A stretch of 63,676 nt of DNA from NCBI RefSeq assembly GCF_008709575.1, contig NZ_VYIK01000013.1, positions 1 to 63,676 of the forward strand, read 5' to 3'. The notes under the pieces are model-generated. The model had not been told where the DNA came from and searched no databases. It saw nothing but the letters and a program-made list of their open reading frames with translations. Each line of letters starts with the position of its first letter. Position 1 is the first letter of the stretch. Position numbers and translations under genes: made by a program. Below, piece after piece: positions 7,722 through 17,096 of this stretch. The DNA comes from Mycobacterium sp. GTDB lineage: Bacteria; Actinomycetota; Actinomycetes; Mycobacteriales; Mycobacteriaceae.

Positions 7722-8513
7722 TTACAGGTCCGGGATCGGGAGATCGAGGTTCGGGAAGGTGATGCCGCCGTCGACTTCGAGTACCTTGCCGGTCAGGTAG
7801 TCTCCGGCCGGCGACGCCAGATAGACCGCGGCGGCGGCGATGTCGCTCGCGTCACCGAGACGGCGCAGCGGCGTCGCTCGCTCCATCGGCGCGCGCAGCT
7901 CGTCGTTGGAGGCCACGATGTCCAGTGCGGAGGTGGCGATCGAGCCCGGAGCGATGGCGTTGACCCGGATTCGCGGGCACAGGTCCAGTGCGGCCAGCCG
8001 GGTGTAGTGCGCCAGTGCCGCCTTGGCGGTGCCGTAGGCAGCGAAACCGCGTCCGGCCACCCGCCCCATCGTGGACGTGATGTTGATGATGTTGCCGCCG
8101 CCGCAGTGCTCGAGCATCAGCGGCACCGCCGCGGTGGTCAGCGCGTGGGCGGTGCCGACGTTGAACGTGAACGCGTCCTTGAGGTCTTTGGTGGACGTGT
8201 TCAGCAGCGCGTTGGGCATGGTGCCGCCGACGTTGTTGACGACGATGTCGAGTCGCCCGAAGGCGTCGACGGCCCGGCCGGCCAGCTCGGCGGTCGCCTC
8301 GGGGTGCGCGAGGTCTGCGACGACGACGTGGGCGCGCCGCCCCGCCGCGCTGACCTGTTCGGCGACGGCCTCGAGTTGGGATTGCGTGCGCGCGGCGATG
8401 ACGACGTCGGCCCCGACTTCGGCGAAGGCGACGGCGATGGCCGCACCGAGCCCGCGGCCGGCGCCGGTGACGACGGCGACTCGGCCATCGAGCCGGAATT
8501 TATCGAGGATCAC
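7722..8513 (-). CDS. Short-chain dehydrogenase/reductase (Rv0927c type)
   Basis: 263 residues, classical [11 protein letters not shown] is the dinucleotide-binding motif, NNVGG the structural motif (NNAG variant), the catalytic Ser is in the ITSTMGR segment and YGTAK carries the Tyr and Lys. The end [19 protein letters not shown] matches Rv0927c. I place the start at the GTG of 8513 because this gives the family N-terminus [10 protein letters not shown]; the frame stays open upstream but with no conserved sequence. Substrate unknown. First gene of a pair with the DapB-like reductase. Confidence 0.88.
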   Translation of the reverse strand: MILDKFRLDGRVAVVTGAGRGLGAAIAVAFAEVGADVVIAARTQSQLEAVAEQVSAAGRRAHVVVADLAHPEATAELAGRAVDAFGRLDIVVNNVGGTMPNALLNTSTKDLKDAFTFNVGTAHALTTAAVPLMLEHCGGGNIINITSTMGRVAGRGFAAYGTAKAALAHYTRLAALDLCPRIRVNAIAPGSIATSALDIVASNDELRAPMERATPLRRLGDASDIAAAAVYLASPAGDYLTGKVLEVDGGITFPNLDLPIPDL

Positions 8514-8569
8514 GGACGTCACCGTAACAAGGGCGCAGGGGCCGGGGCTCGGCATGTGCCGAATGGCTC

Positions 8570-9091
8570 GCCGGCGCTGGTCTTGATGACACGGGTGTGG
8601 TCGATGCCATGGCGGCGGCGACGCGCCGGCGGAACGCAATGGGCGCACGCGGGCTGGCGGCGATGGGTGAGGTCTATCCGCGACGCGCACCTGACGACGA
8701 TGTCGATGGCCGGCAAGAGCGACTTATGACACGCCCCGGTCGAGGTCGAACGCGTTGTCGATGGCGTCTGCCGGGGACGATCTGCTGAAGACCTTTCTAC
8801 AGCGGCATCGGCGGTTGGGCCGATCGACAACTGGCCGACGACACCGGGGAGTGGACGGCGCCGACCGGCCACGTCGAGAGACCAGTCAACGACGGACCCA
8901 CTGCAATCAGCCATCAGTCACCATCACCACACGGCCCGGCAACCTAAACAACCGGAACGATCCTCACAGCAAACGGGTGGTCCCAACACCTGGCAAGCGA
9001 CGGCCGACGCTGTGCTGACGAGCGCGCCGCCCGCATCCGCCGTGAGCGCGCCGTCAACGAGACCTGTCTCGCGGGTCCGCCACCCTTCTAG
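8570..9091 (+). pseudogene. Relic of a 13E12-repeat (DUF222/HNH endonuclease) gene
   Basis: The 574-bp gap between the SDR and ku holds no intact gene, but three plus-strand frames carry pieces that look like a 13E12-family protein in the correct order. Around 8585-8710 there is a DUF222-like N-terminal piece ([20 protein letters not shown], then [16 protein letters not shown]). Around 8800-8890 there is an HNH-proximal piece (GGWADRQLADDTGEWTAPTG). From about 9018 to the stop at 9089-9091 comes a typical Arg-rich tail, ERAARIRRERAVNETC, ending GPPPF. The middle and most of the HNH region are missing and frames shift between pieces. 13E12 genes are repetitive and often associated with rearrangement in mycobacteria. 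The family assignment is from memory, without alignment. Confidence 0.55.
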
Positions 9092-9930
9092 GGCCTCGGA
9101 GCCGCCCTGGCCCGGGCCTTTTTGGCCGGCTGGCGACTGCGCTCGGAGCGCGCCCGCACGCTGGCCTCCAGCTTGGCCAGCAGGTCGGAGACATCTTCGG
9201 TCTCGTCCAGTTCGGTCGATTGCTCGACGGTGAATGCTTGTCCGCCTTGCAGTTTAGCCTCGATCAGCTCGTGCAGCTGGTCCTGATAGTCGTCGTGGTA
9301 GCGGTCGGGATTGAAGTCTGCGGCCATCGACTCCACGACCTGGGCGGCCATGGTGAGTTCCGCGGGCTTGATGTCGACTTTTTTGTCCAGGGAAGGGAAG
9401 TCGGGGTCGCGGATCTCGTCGGGCCACAACAAGGTGTGGATCACCATGACCGTACGCTTGCTGAAGTCTTTGACCCGCAATGCCGCAAGGTGAGTCTTGT
9501 TGCGCAGAGCGAAATGCACGATCGCAACCCGATCGGTCTCTGCAAGGGTCCTAGCAAGCAGCACATAGGATTTCGACGCGTTGCCGTCTGGCTCCAGGAA
9601 GTAGCTGCGGTCATACAGCATCGGGTCGAGCTCACCCGCCGGCACGAACTCGAGGACTTCGATCTCGCGGTTTCGCTCTTCGGGCAGCGTCGCGATGTCG
9701 TCGTCGGTGATCACCACCATCTGGCCTTCGTCGGCTTCGTAGGCCCGCGCGATATCGCGGTACTCGACCACCTCACCGCACACCTCGCACACCCGCTGGT
9801 AGCGGATGCGACCATGGTCCTTGGCGTGCACCTGGTGGAACTTGATGTCGTGGTCCTCGGTCGCCGCATACAGCTTGACCGGGACGTTCACCAAACCAAA
9901 GGAGATCGAGCCTTTCCAGATGGCACGCAT
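9088..9930 (-). CDS. ku: Non-homologous end-joining protein Ku
   Basis: 280 residues. Bacterial Ku forms a homodimeric ring that threads double-strand DNA ends and recruits LigD. The N-terminus MRAIWKGSISFGLVNVPVKL is diagnostic; CEVCG is the knuckle region, and the core runs to about residue 245. The C-terminal tail is Lys/Arg/Ala-rich, as in mycobacterial Ku extensions. The start is ATG at 9930; the frame extends upstream without conserved sequence. A TATAAT-like ATAATACT lies about 15 bp before it, so the mRNA may be nearly leaderless. In M. tuberculosis ku and ligD are divergent neighbours; here a polyol operon separates them by 4.9 kb. Confidence 0.96.
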   Translation of the reverse strand: MRAIWKGSISFGLVNVPVKLYAATEDHDIKFHQVHAKDHGRIRYQRVCEVCGEVVEYRDIARAYEADEGQMVVITDDDIATLPEERNREIEVLEFVPAGELDPMLYDRSYFLEPDGNASKSYVLLARTLAETDRVAIVHFALRNKTHLAALRVKDFSKRTVMVIHTLLWPDEIRDPDFPSLDKKVDIKPAELTMAAQVVESMAADFNPDRYHDDYQDQLHELIEAKLQGGQAFTVEQSTELDETEDVSDLLAKLEASVRARSERSRQPAKKARARAAPRP

Positions 9931-9967
9931 ACGTCCAGTATTATCCCAGCGCCGTGTCGCTGACCGT

Positions 9968-10891
9968 CTAGCGCGAGCACCCCGCGCGCAACACGGCGGC
10001 TCGGTCCGGCAGGTCGGCACCCGCGCGGGCCACCGTCAAAGCCGATAACAGCGCTGCGGTCCGCAACACGTCCGTCAGTGCGCCGAGCCCGATCCGGTGC
10101 AGGTCGTCCCGTCGAGCGGCGCCCAGCAGTCCGAGGCTCCAGAGCGCGTCGATCATACCGACCATGAACGCGTCGCCGGCGCCAACGGTGTCGACCACTC
10201 GCGCCGGGATGGCGGGCATCCGGGTCTCCCCGGCCGCACAGATCGCTAGCGCGCCGCGCTCTGCCATCGTGACGGCGACGATCGCGGGACCCAGCGCCAG
10301 CCAGGCGCGGGCGATCAACTCGGGCGGCCGCTCCGGATCGAGCCAGCGCAGGTCCTCTTCGCTGGCTTTGACGATGTCGGCGCGCCCGACCAGACGCTCA
10401 ATACGCTGACGAGCCACAGCGCGGTCGGCGATGAGCGCGGGACGCAGATTGGGATCGAGGGTGGTGGTGGCCGACGCGTGACAGGTGTCGACGAGGTCGG
10501 CGACCGCCAGGCAGCCCGGCTCCAGCACGGCGGCGATCGATCCGGTGTGCACGACGAGCGGGGGAGGCAACGCCGGGGTGGCGGATAGTTGCCACTTCAG
10601 GTCGAAAGTGTAATCGGCTGAACGCCCTTCGCCGATCCTCGCCCGTGCGGTCGGCGTCCGGCACGCCGTCCGGCTGCCCGGAACAAGTTGCACTCCCGCA
10701 GCATCGAGGTATTCGACGATTCGCCTGCCGTAGCCGTCCTCCCCGATATAGGTCAGCAAATCGACGTCGCGACCCAATCGGGCCAGCCCGACGGCGACGT
10801 TGAGCGGGCTGCCGCCGACATGCTCGCTCACCTGGCCGCCTCGCTGCACGACGTCGACCAGCGCCTCCCCGATCACCAGCGCGCGGGTCAA
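9968..10891 (-). CDS. PfkB-family carbohydrate kinase (fructokinase-like)
   Basis: 307 residues, ribokinase/PfkB superfamily. The N-terminal sugar-binding signature is GGSPLNVAVGLARLG and the C-terminal VDTVGAGDAF motif contains the catalytic Asp. In its operon context it should phosphorylate the ketose made by the upstream mannitol-dehydrogenase-type enzymes, for example fructose or xylulose (inference). The start is TTG at 10891, overlapping the previous stop (TTGA), with GGAGG about 10 nt upstream; a GTG five codons later is possible. Last gene of the four-gene polyol operon, ending 37 bp before the start of ku. Confidence 0.87.
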   Translation of the reverse strand: MTRALVIGEALVDVVQRGGQVSEHVGGSPLNVAVGLARLGRDVDLLTYIGEDGYGRRIVEYLDAAGVQLVPGSRTACRTPTARARIGEGRSADYTFDLKWQLSATPALPPPLVVHTGSIAAVLEPGCLAVADLVDTCHASATTTLDPNLRPALIADRAVARQRIERLVGRADIVKASEEDLRWLDPERPPELIARAWLALGPAIVAVTMAERGALAICAAGETRMPAIPARVVDTVGAGDAFMVGMIDALWSLGLLGAARRDDLHRIGLGALTDVLRTAALLSALTVARAGADLPDRAAVLRAGCSR

Positions 10892-12297
10892 CGCAGCAAT
10901 GCCTCCAGTGTTGCCCGGGCTCCTTTGCGGTGCAACGAATCGAGAGCCCAGCGGTAGGCTTCGACGAAGCGTGGTTGCTGGGCCAGATCCCCAAAGATCG
11001 CGGTGATCTCGATAAATGCGGTGGGATGCTCGCGCTGGGACCGGGCGATCGGCACCAGAGAGGGGGCCAGTTGGTCCACTACTTCGATCGGCTCACCCTG
11101 TTCGTCGATACCCTCGGCGTAGCGGGCCCAGCTGGCGACCGCCGCCGCCGCGAGCCGGACCGGCCGATCGGCAGCCAGGTTGTCGTTGATCACCGGCAGC
11201 AGAAATTTCGGGAGACGATCCGAGGAGTAGGCGCACAGCCGCGCCACGGTGTCGCGCAGCCCCGGGTTGGCGAATCGTTCGATCAGCGTGCGGGTGTAAT
11301 CGGCGAAGTCGATATCGGGCACCGGCGTCAGGGTCGGGATCGCCTCATCCTCGAAATAGGTGAGCAGGAATTCAGCGAGCAACGGATCGCACGCTGCCTC
11401 CCTGACCATCTCGAACCCGCACAGGTGGGCGAAGTAGCACAGGCACTGATGTCCCCCGTTGAGCAGCCGTAGCTTCATGGCCTCGTACGGGCCGACGTCG
11501 TCGACCAGCAGCACGCCCGCCCGCTCCAGCGGCGGTCTGCCGTTCGCGAAGTCGTCTTCGAGGACCCAGGCGGTGAAGGCCTCCGTCAGCACCGGCCACC
11601 GGTCGGCGACACCGAAGTCGCGGCTCACCTCCACGGCCATGTCCGGAGTCGTGGCCGGGGTGATTCGGTCGACCATCGAACTGGGGAACCGGACATGCTC
11701 TGCTATCCACTCGGCGAGCTCGGGGTCGCGATGGTGGGCATGGGCGAGAACGGCGCGCTTGGCGACCTCGCCGTTAGCCTCGACGTTATCGCACGACACA
11801 ATTGTCGGCGCGGCGATTCCGTGGGCGCGGCGCCTGCTCAGAGCCTCGGTGATCAGGGTGAACGCGGGTCCGTCGGGGTCGCGGTAGCCGCCCTCGGTGA
11901 TGGTCAGCGAAACGATCCGGGTCGACTCCGCGACCAGCACCTCCAGCGCTGCCTGCGGATCGTCGAGGGCGTAACGGTAGTCGATGATCGAGCCGATCAC
12001 TTGGGCTTCCCGGCTGCCGTCCGGGTGCTCCGAAATCAGGGTGTAGAGACCGTCTTGGCCACCCAGGACGTCGCGCATCGTCCAGTCGCCGGGCATCACC
12101 CCTATCCCGCAGATGCCCCACTGCAGTGCCAGCCCCTGCTGCAGCAGCCGATGAATGTAGTTGGCCTGATGGGCCCGGTGAAAATGACCGGTTCCGATGT
12201 GAGCGATACCGACACCGAGGCTGCTGCGGTCGTATTTCGGTGTAGCGATGGGCAGGCTTGCCAGCGTCGCATTGCTCAGGCTGATTGCGTCAGACAC
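10888..12297 (-). CDS. Mannitol-dehydrogenase-family polyol dehydrogenase
   Basis: 469 residues, polyol-specific long-chain dehydrogenase family (mannitol 2-dehydrogenase, arabinitol 4-dehydrogenase, fructuronate reductase). GIAHIGTGHFHRAHQANYI is the nucleotide-binding N-terminus and KLRLLNGGH supplies the family catalytic K-x4-N-x2-H set. It should oxidise a hexitol or pentitol to the 2-ketose with NAD+. The GTG at 12297 is backed by GGAGGAG 10 nt upstream. It lies 57 bp after the HAD gene and overlaps the kinase start by 4 bp. Full length and intact, unlike its paralogue upstream in the same operon. Confidence 0.93.
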   Translation of the reverse strand: MSDAISLSNATLASLPIATPKYDRSSLGVGIAHIGTGHFHRAHQANYIHRLLQQGLALQWGICGIGVMPGDWTMRDVLGGQDGLYTLISEHPDGSREAQVIGSIIDYRYALDDPQAALEVLVAESTRIVSLTITEGGYRDPDGPAFTLITEALSRRRAHGIAAPTIVSCDNVEANGEVAKRAVLAHAHHRDPELAEWIAEHVRFPSSMVDRITPATTPDMAVEVSRDFGVADRWPVLTEAFTAWVLEDDFANGRPPLERAGVLLVDDVGPYEAMKLRLLNGGHQCLCYFAHLCGFEMVREAACDPLLAEFLLTYFEDEAIPTLTPVPDIDFADYTRTLIERFANPGLRDTVARLCAYSSDRLPKFLLPVINDNLAADRPVRLAAAAVASWARYAEGIDEQGEPIEVVDQLAPSLVPIARSQREHPTAFIEITAIFGDLAQQPRFVEAYRWALDSLHRKGARATLEALLR

Positions 12298-12354
12298 GAT
12301 TGCACCACTCCTCCCGGGCCGAGGCCCGTATCGTCGCTACGTGTCGTGGTCGAT

Positions 12355-13199
12355 TCAGGGTTGGCTCATGGCCGGCAGCGTGAGGACTTCGGCGAGAGCC
12401 TGCCACGAGTCGGTTATCGCGGCTGTTCCGGCATCGACCAACTCTGCGCTGCGGCTTTGCCGTTCGTCGGCCGGCACGAACATCAGGTTACCGACGGTCA
12501 GATAACCGGCCGCGACTGCCGACGTGACACCGGGCACCGAATCCTCGATGGCCAGGCCCTGGCTGACGTCGATGTCCATTGTCTGGCCTGCATGCAGATA
12601 CACCGCCGGGTCGGGCTTGCTCGTCGGCGTGGGAAGAGAATCTTCTGCGCTGAAGCGCAGTGCCGGCGGGATGAGCGAGGCGAGGCCGGTGGTGGCGAAA
12701 CAGGCGTTCAGGCGCGCGGTGGCACTGGAGTGGCCGCCGCCAGTGTGTATCGCGATGCGAGGGCTTTCAGTGGCGCAAGCACGCCCGGATTTGGTCGCAG
12801 CGTGGCAGCCAGATGAGCTGTGACCTGGTCGCGTTCCTGGCGGACCCACTGTTCGAGTTCGTCGGCGCGCAGCACGCGACCGGTTGCCGCGTCGTCGGGT
12901 GACGCGACACGCGCTGCGGGCCGGCCGTGTGCCAGCGTCTGCTCGATGGGCACGTCGCACAGCACAGCCAAGTCGATAGCAGTGCTGCGAAAGTTTTTCC
13001 CGGCGGCTCGTCTGCGCAGCTCCTCGGCGCTCAGCGGAGCCGTCACGCCGAATCTGGCCAGGAAACGATTGGTCACTTCGACCGACGCGGCGAATGCCGG
13101 TTCCTCGGAAGGGAAGAGGTTGTCGTCGGCGTCACAGAGCAGGGTGGTTATGGGGGCGGGATCGAATTGGCGCACGATCGTGAACTGGTGTCTGGTCAC
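12355..13199 (-). pseudogene. HAD-superfamily hydrolase, frameshifted
   Basis: Two frames together give a HAD phosphatase of about 280 residues. The first (from GTG 13199) carries motif I LLCDADDNLFPSEEPAF and a cap domain up to LKALASRYTLAA. The second carries SSATARLNACFATTGL (motif II region), KPDPAVY (motif III Lys) and AIEDSVPGV (motif IV acidic pair). They join near 12730-12745, where one base appears to be missing from a GC-rich stretch. The start overlaps the preceding dehydrogenase stop (GTGA). If intact it would dephosphorylate a sugar or polyol phosphate. Either natural decay or a sequencing error fits. Confidence 0.82.
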
Positions 13200-14718
13200 T
13201 GCCGCACCAGTTCCCGGTCGTTGTGCTGCAGTGCACGGCGCAGTGGCGCGCTCACCCCGTTATCGTCGAGGTCTGCGATCATCTCGCCAAGACGCTCCCC
13301 GAAGCCGGGAATCAAGCGTAGTTCGGTGAACATCTCATGACTGAGCAACGGATCGGGATTGTTGCCGCCCATCGTCGCCAATCCGGTGAGCGACGTTGCC
13401 TGCGGATCGTCGATTCGGATGGTTCGACCGCTGAGGTCGTAGCCGCGCAGATACCGTGCCCACCCGGCCAGAGCCAACATCAGCAGCGTGTGCGGTCTGC
13501 CTTGCTCGATCGCTTCCCGCAAAGACGGCAGCAGAAACGACGGCACCTTTTCTGATCCCCGGCGTGCCAATCGTGACAACTGGTCGCTCATCATGGGGTT
13601 GCTCAGTCGGGCGAGGAGAGTGTGCCGGTAGCCGAGTGTGTTCATTCCCGGTACTGCCGGTAGCAAGGGCTGAATCTCCACGCGCATCAGTTGCTCGAGA
13701 TAGTCAAAGATGACCCGGTCGCGCATCGCCTCGGTGGTGCTCTGGTAGCCGGCCAGCGCGCCCAGACAGCCGAGCACGAGATGGGTTCCGTTGAGCAGAC
13801 GAGTCTTGACCAGTTTGTAGTCGCTGACATCGCTGACGAATTGGACACCCACCTCGTCAAGTGGTGGGCGGGCACCGCTGAAGGTGTCCTCGATGATCCA
13901 CTGGCAATCGGGCTCGGTCACGATCGGCCACTTGTCGGCGATGCCGAAGGTGTCTTTGACGAACCGGCGGTCGGAGTCCGTGGTCCGCGGGATGATGCGG
14001 TCGACCATGGTCGACGGGAAGGCGACGTGCCTGTCGATCCAGCGGCCGAGCCCGGGGTCTTTCAACGTCGCGAAAGACACCAGCGCGGTCCGCGCCGCCG
14101 CGGTGGTGTCGGGAATGTTGTCGCAACAGGGCACGGTAAACGGGGCGATGCCGGCTCGGCGGCGGCGGTCGAGTGCTTCGGTCAGATAAGCCCACGCCGT
14201 GACAAAGGAGGCGTTCGACCCGATGAGGTCGGCACGCGCATCGGGGTGAGTGGCGTCGAACTCGCCGGTCACCGGATCCAGGTAGTACCCGTTTCCGGTT
14301 ACCGTCAGGCTGACAATTCGGGTTTGCGGATCGCCAAGGCGGCGCGGACCGCTGCGGTGTCGTTCGGTGCGTGCTGAAAGCAGCCGATCGCACCGACCAC
14401 GCGTGCCGTCTGCTGTTCGTGGCCGCATTGCACGACGGTGTAGAGCCCATCCTGAGTCGACAGAAGATCTTTGACGTCGCGCGAGTGCAGATTGACACCG
14501 GTCACTCCCCACTGCGTGGAGATCCCGCAAGACGCGAGGTCGTCGAAGTAAACCGCCTGGTGTGCGCGGTGAAAATTGCCTGTGCCGATGTGCACGACAC
14601 TTCGCCGAAGGGTTGACCGGTCATAGGTTGGGACGGCTATTCGCCGCGAGTGCATTCGGAGTGTCGCATTGCTCAGGGGGACGCCCGCGTTGTGGCACCA
14701 GGAGATGAGTTTGCGCAT
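13196..14718 (-). pseudogene. Second mannitol-dehydrogenase-family polyol dehydrogenase, frameshifted
   Basis: First gene of the polyol operon. The N-terminal part (ATG 14718) has VVHIGTGNFHRAHQAVYFDD, the nucleotide-binding region. The frame then breaks near 14330-14340, and the rest continues one base out of phase from DPQTRIVSLTVTGNGYY to the end, including the K-x4-N-x2-H motif in KTRLLNGTH. A single-base deletion would explain it. Without the shift the protein would be about 506 residues, long for the family mainly because of its C-terminus. As written, the product would be truncated at about 137 residues and inactive. The downstream paralogue is intact and might cover the function. Confidence 0.85.
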
Positions 14719-14849
14719 ATCAGGGCAGGTGCCCGCGGTGGGCGCTGACTAAACCTGCCGGCAGTCCTGATTAACAGAAAATTTACGTCGACGATGCTAT
14801 TCGGCTGCCCGACGACGTTTCGGCTGCCGACAAGCGTAGGTTGACTGCC

Positions 14850-17096
14850 GTGGTGGCGCAGGTGAAGCTGACCAACGCCGACAAGGTGCTGTATCCGGAC
14901 ACCGGCACCACCAAGGCCGACGTCTTTGCCTACTACACCGGCATCGCCGAGGCGATGATTCCCCACACCGCGGGACGCCCCGCCACCCGCAAGCGCTGGC
15001 CGAACGGCGTTACCGGTGCGTCGTTCTTCGAAAAGCAGCTCCCTTCGTCGGCGCCGGGCTGGCTGGCACGCGGCAGCATCGCGCACCGCTCTCGGACCAC
15101 GACCTACCCGATCATCGACAGCCCGACCGCGCTGGCCTGGATTGCCCAGCAGGCCGCGTTGGAAGTCCACGTTCCGCAGTGGCGCTTCGTTGCCGAGTGG
15201 ACGCGAGAAGGGCAAGACCTCAAACCGGGTCCGGCGACTCGTCTGGTGTTCGATCTCGACCCCGGCGAGGGTGTGAGCATGGCCGCACTGTCGGTGGTGG
15301 CCCGCGCGATCCGGAGCCTGATCGCCGACCTCGGGCTGATCGCCTATCCGGTCACCAGCGGCAGCAAGGGATTGCACCTCTACAGCCCCCTGGACAAGCC
15401 GATAAGCACCCGAGACGCGTCGGTTCTGGCCAAAAGCATCGCCGAGCAGCTGCAGAAAACGATGCCGGAGCTGGTCACCGTGAAAATGACCAAAAAACTG
15501 CGGACGGGCAAGGTTTTTGTGGACTGGAGCCAGAACAACGGATCCAAGACGACCGTTGCGCCGTATTCGTTGCGCGGTCGTGCCCAACCGACCGTCGCCG
15601 CGCCACGCACCTGGGACGAACTCGACGATCCCGAGCTTGGCCAGTTGCGCTACGACGAGGTGCTGGCGCGCGTCGAAAGAGACGGCGACCTGCTGGCTTC
15701 GCTGGATCCTCCGGTGTGGCAACCGAATCGGCTCAACAGATACCGCAGCAAGCGCCAGGCGGGGAAAACACCGGAGCCGGTGCCCACCACCGAACCCGCT
15801 ACCGGGGGAAACAACACGTTCGTGATCCAAGAGCACCACGCCCGGCGACTGCATTACGATTTCCGGCTGGAACGCGACGGCGTGCTGGTGTCGTGGGCGG
15901 TGCCGAAAAACCTGCCCGCGAGCACCTTCGTCAACCACCTGGCGGTCCGCACCGAAGACCATCCGCTCGAATACGCCACGTTCGAGGGCACGATCCCCAA
16001 GGGCCACTACGGCGCCGGGACGGTGACCATCTGGGACTCCGGCACCTACGACACCGAGAAATTCGGCGATGACGAGGTCATCGTCACGCTGCACGGCAAC
16101 CGGATCTCGGGCCGCTACGCGCTGATTCGGACCGACGGCGACCAGTGGCTGGCGCACCGGATGAAAGAAGTCTTCAACTTCGACGAACTCGCCCCGATGC
16201 TGGCCACCCCGGGGTCGGTGGCGAACCTGACGGCGGCGCAGTGGGCGTTCGAGGCCAAGTGGGACGGCTACCGGCTGCTGATGGACGCCGACCACGGCAC
16301 GATGCGGCTGCGCTCTCGCAGCGGGCGCAACGTCACCGCGGAGTACCCGCAATTGCAGTCGGTGGCCGCTGATCTCGCCGATCACCACGCCGTGCTCGAC
16401 GGCGAAGTGGTCGCACTGGACAAATCCGGGAGGCCGAGCTTTGCCGCGCTGCACAACCGGGGTCGCTCCACCCGCGTCGAGTTCTGGGCTTTCGACCTCC
16501 TCTATCTGGACGGCCGGTCACTGCTGCGGGCTCGCTACGGTGACCGCCGCCGTTTGCTGGAGACACTGGCCACCGATAGCGTTCTCATCGTTCCCGGGTT
16601 GCTGCCCGGCGACGGGGCAGAGGCACTGAAGTACTCGCAGACGCGCCGCTGGGAAGGCGTGATCGCCAAAAAACGTGACTCCACCTACCAGCCGGGTCGC
16701 CGCTCGGCATCGTGGATCAAAGACAAGCACTGGAAAACCCAGGAAATCGTCATCGGCGGGTGGCGCGCCGGGGAAGGCAGGCGCGCCGGCGGCATCGGCT
16801 CGCTGGTCGTCGGCATCCCCGCCGCGGAGGGCCTGCATTTCGTCGGCCGGGTCGGCACCGGGTTCACCGAACGTGATCGGTCGAACCTGAAGGAGGCGTT
16901 GGCACGGCTGCGCACCGACGAATCGCCGTTCGACGCGCCGCTTCCCGGCCGGGACGCCAAGGGGGTTACCTTTGTCGAGCCGACACTGGTCGGCGAAGTC
17001 CGCTACAGCGAATGGACCCCCGACGGCCGGTTGCGCCAACCCAGCTGGCGTGGCCTGCGACCTGACAAAGAGCGAAGCGAGGTACAGCGGGAATGA
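14850..17096 (+). CDS. ligD: Multifunctional ATP-dependent DNA ligase LigD
   Basis: 748 residues with the mycobacterial domain order: primase/polymerase (about 1-285), 3'-phosphoesterase (about 310-425) and ATP-dependent ligase (about 445-748). The polymerase has the DLDPG metal-binding motif; the phosphoesterase has FVIQEHHARRLHYDFRLE; the ligase has the adenylated Lys in FEAKWDGYR (codon 16257-16259) and a late IKDKHWK motif. Ku-dependent end joining in stationary-phase cells is the known role. I prefer GTG at 14850, since AGG lies 9 nt upstream; a TTG at 14841 is in frame. The stop overlaps the next ATG by 4 bp, as with Rv0938-Rv0939. Confidence 0.96.
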   Translation: MVAQVKLTNADKVLYPDTGTTKADVFAYYTGIAEAMIPHTAGRPATRKRWPNGVTGASFFEKQLPSSAPGWLARGSIAHRSRTTTYPIIDSPTALAWIAQQAALEVHVPQWRFVAEWTREGQDLKPGPATRLVFDLDPGEGVSMAALSVVARAIRSLIADLGLIAYPVTSGSKGLHLYSPLDKPISTRDASVLAKSIAEQLQKTMPELVTVKMTKKLRTGKVFVDWSQNNGSKTTVAPYSLRGRAQPTVAAPRTWDELDDPELGQLRYDEVLARVERDGDLLASLDPPVWQPNRLNRYRSKRQAGKTPEPVPTTEPATGGNNTFVIQEHHARRLHYDFRLERDGVLVSWAVPKNLPASTFVNHLAVRTEDHPLEYATFEGTIPKGHYGAGTVTIWDSGTYDTEKFGDDEVIVTLHGNRISGRYALIRTDGDQWLAHRMKEVFNFDELAPMLATPGSVANLTAAQWAFEAKWDGYRLLMDADHGTMRLRSRSGRNVTAEYPQLQSVAADLADHHAVLDGEVVALDKSGRPSFAALHNRGRSTRVEFWAFDLLYLDGRSLLRARYGDRRRLLETLATDSVLIVPGLLPGDGAEALKYSQTRRWEGVIAKKRDSTYQPGRRSASWIKDKHWKTQEIVIGGWRAGEGRRAGGIGSLVVGIPAAEGLHFVGRVGTGFTERDRSNLKEALARLRTDESPFDAPLPGRDAKGVTFVEPTLVGEVRYSEWTPDGRLRQPSWRGLRPDKERSEVQRE

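Noticed and set aside
14673..16454. Long reverse-strand open frame of 593 codons across ligD
   Set aside because: Antisense shadow of a high-GC gene; composition is Arg/Gly/His-rich and has no family resemblance, while ligD motifs are intact on the plus strand.
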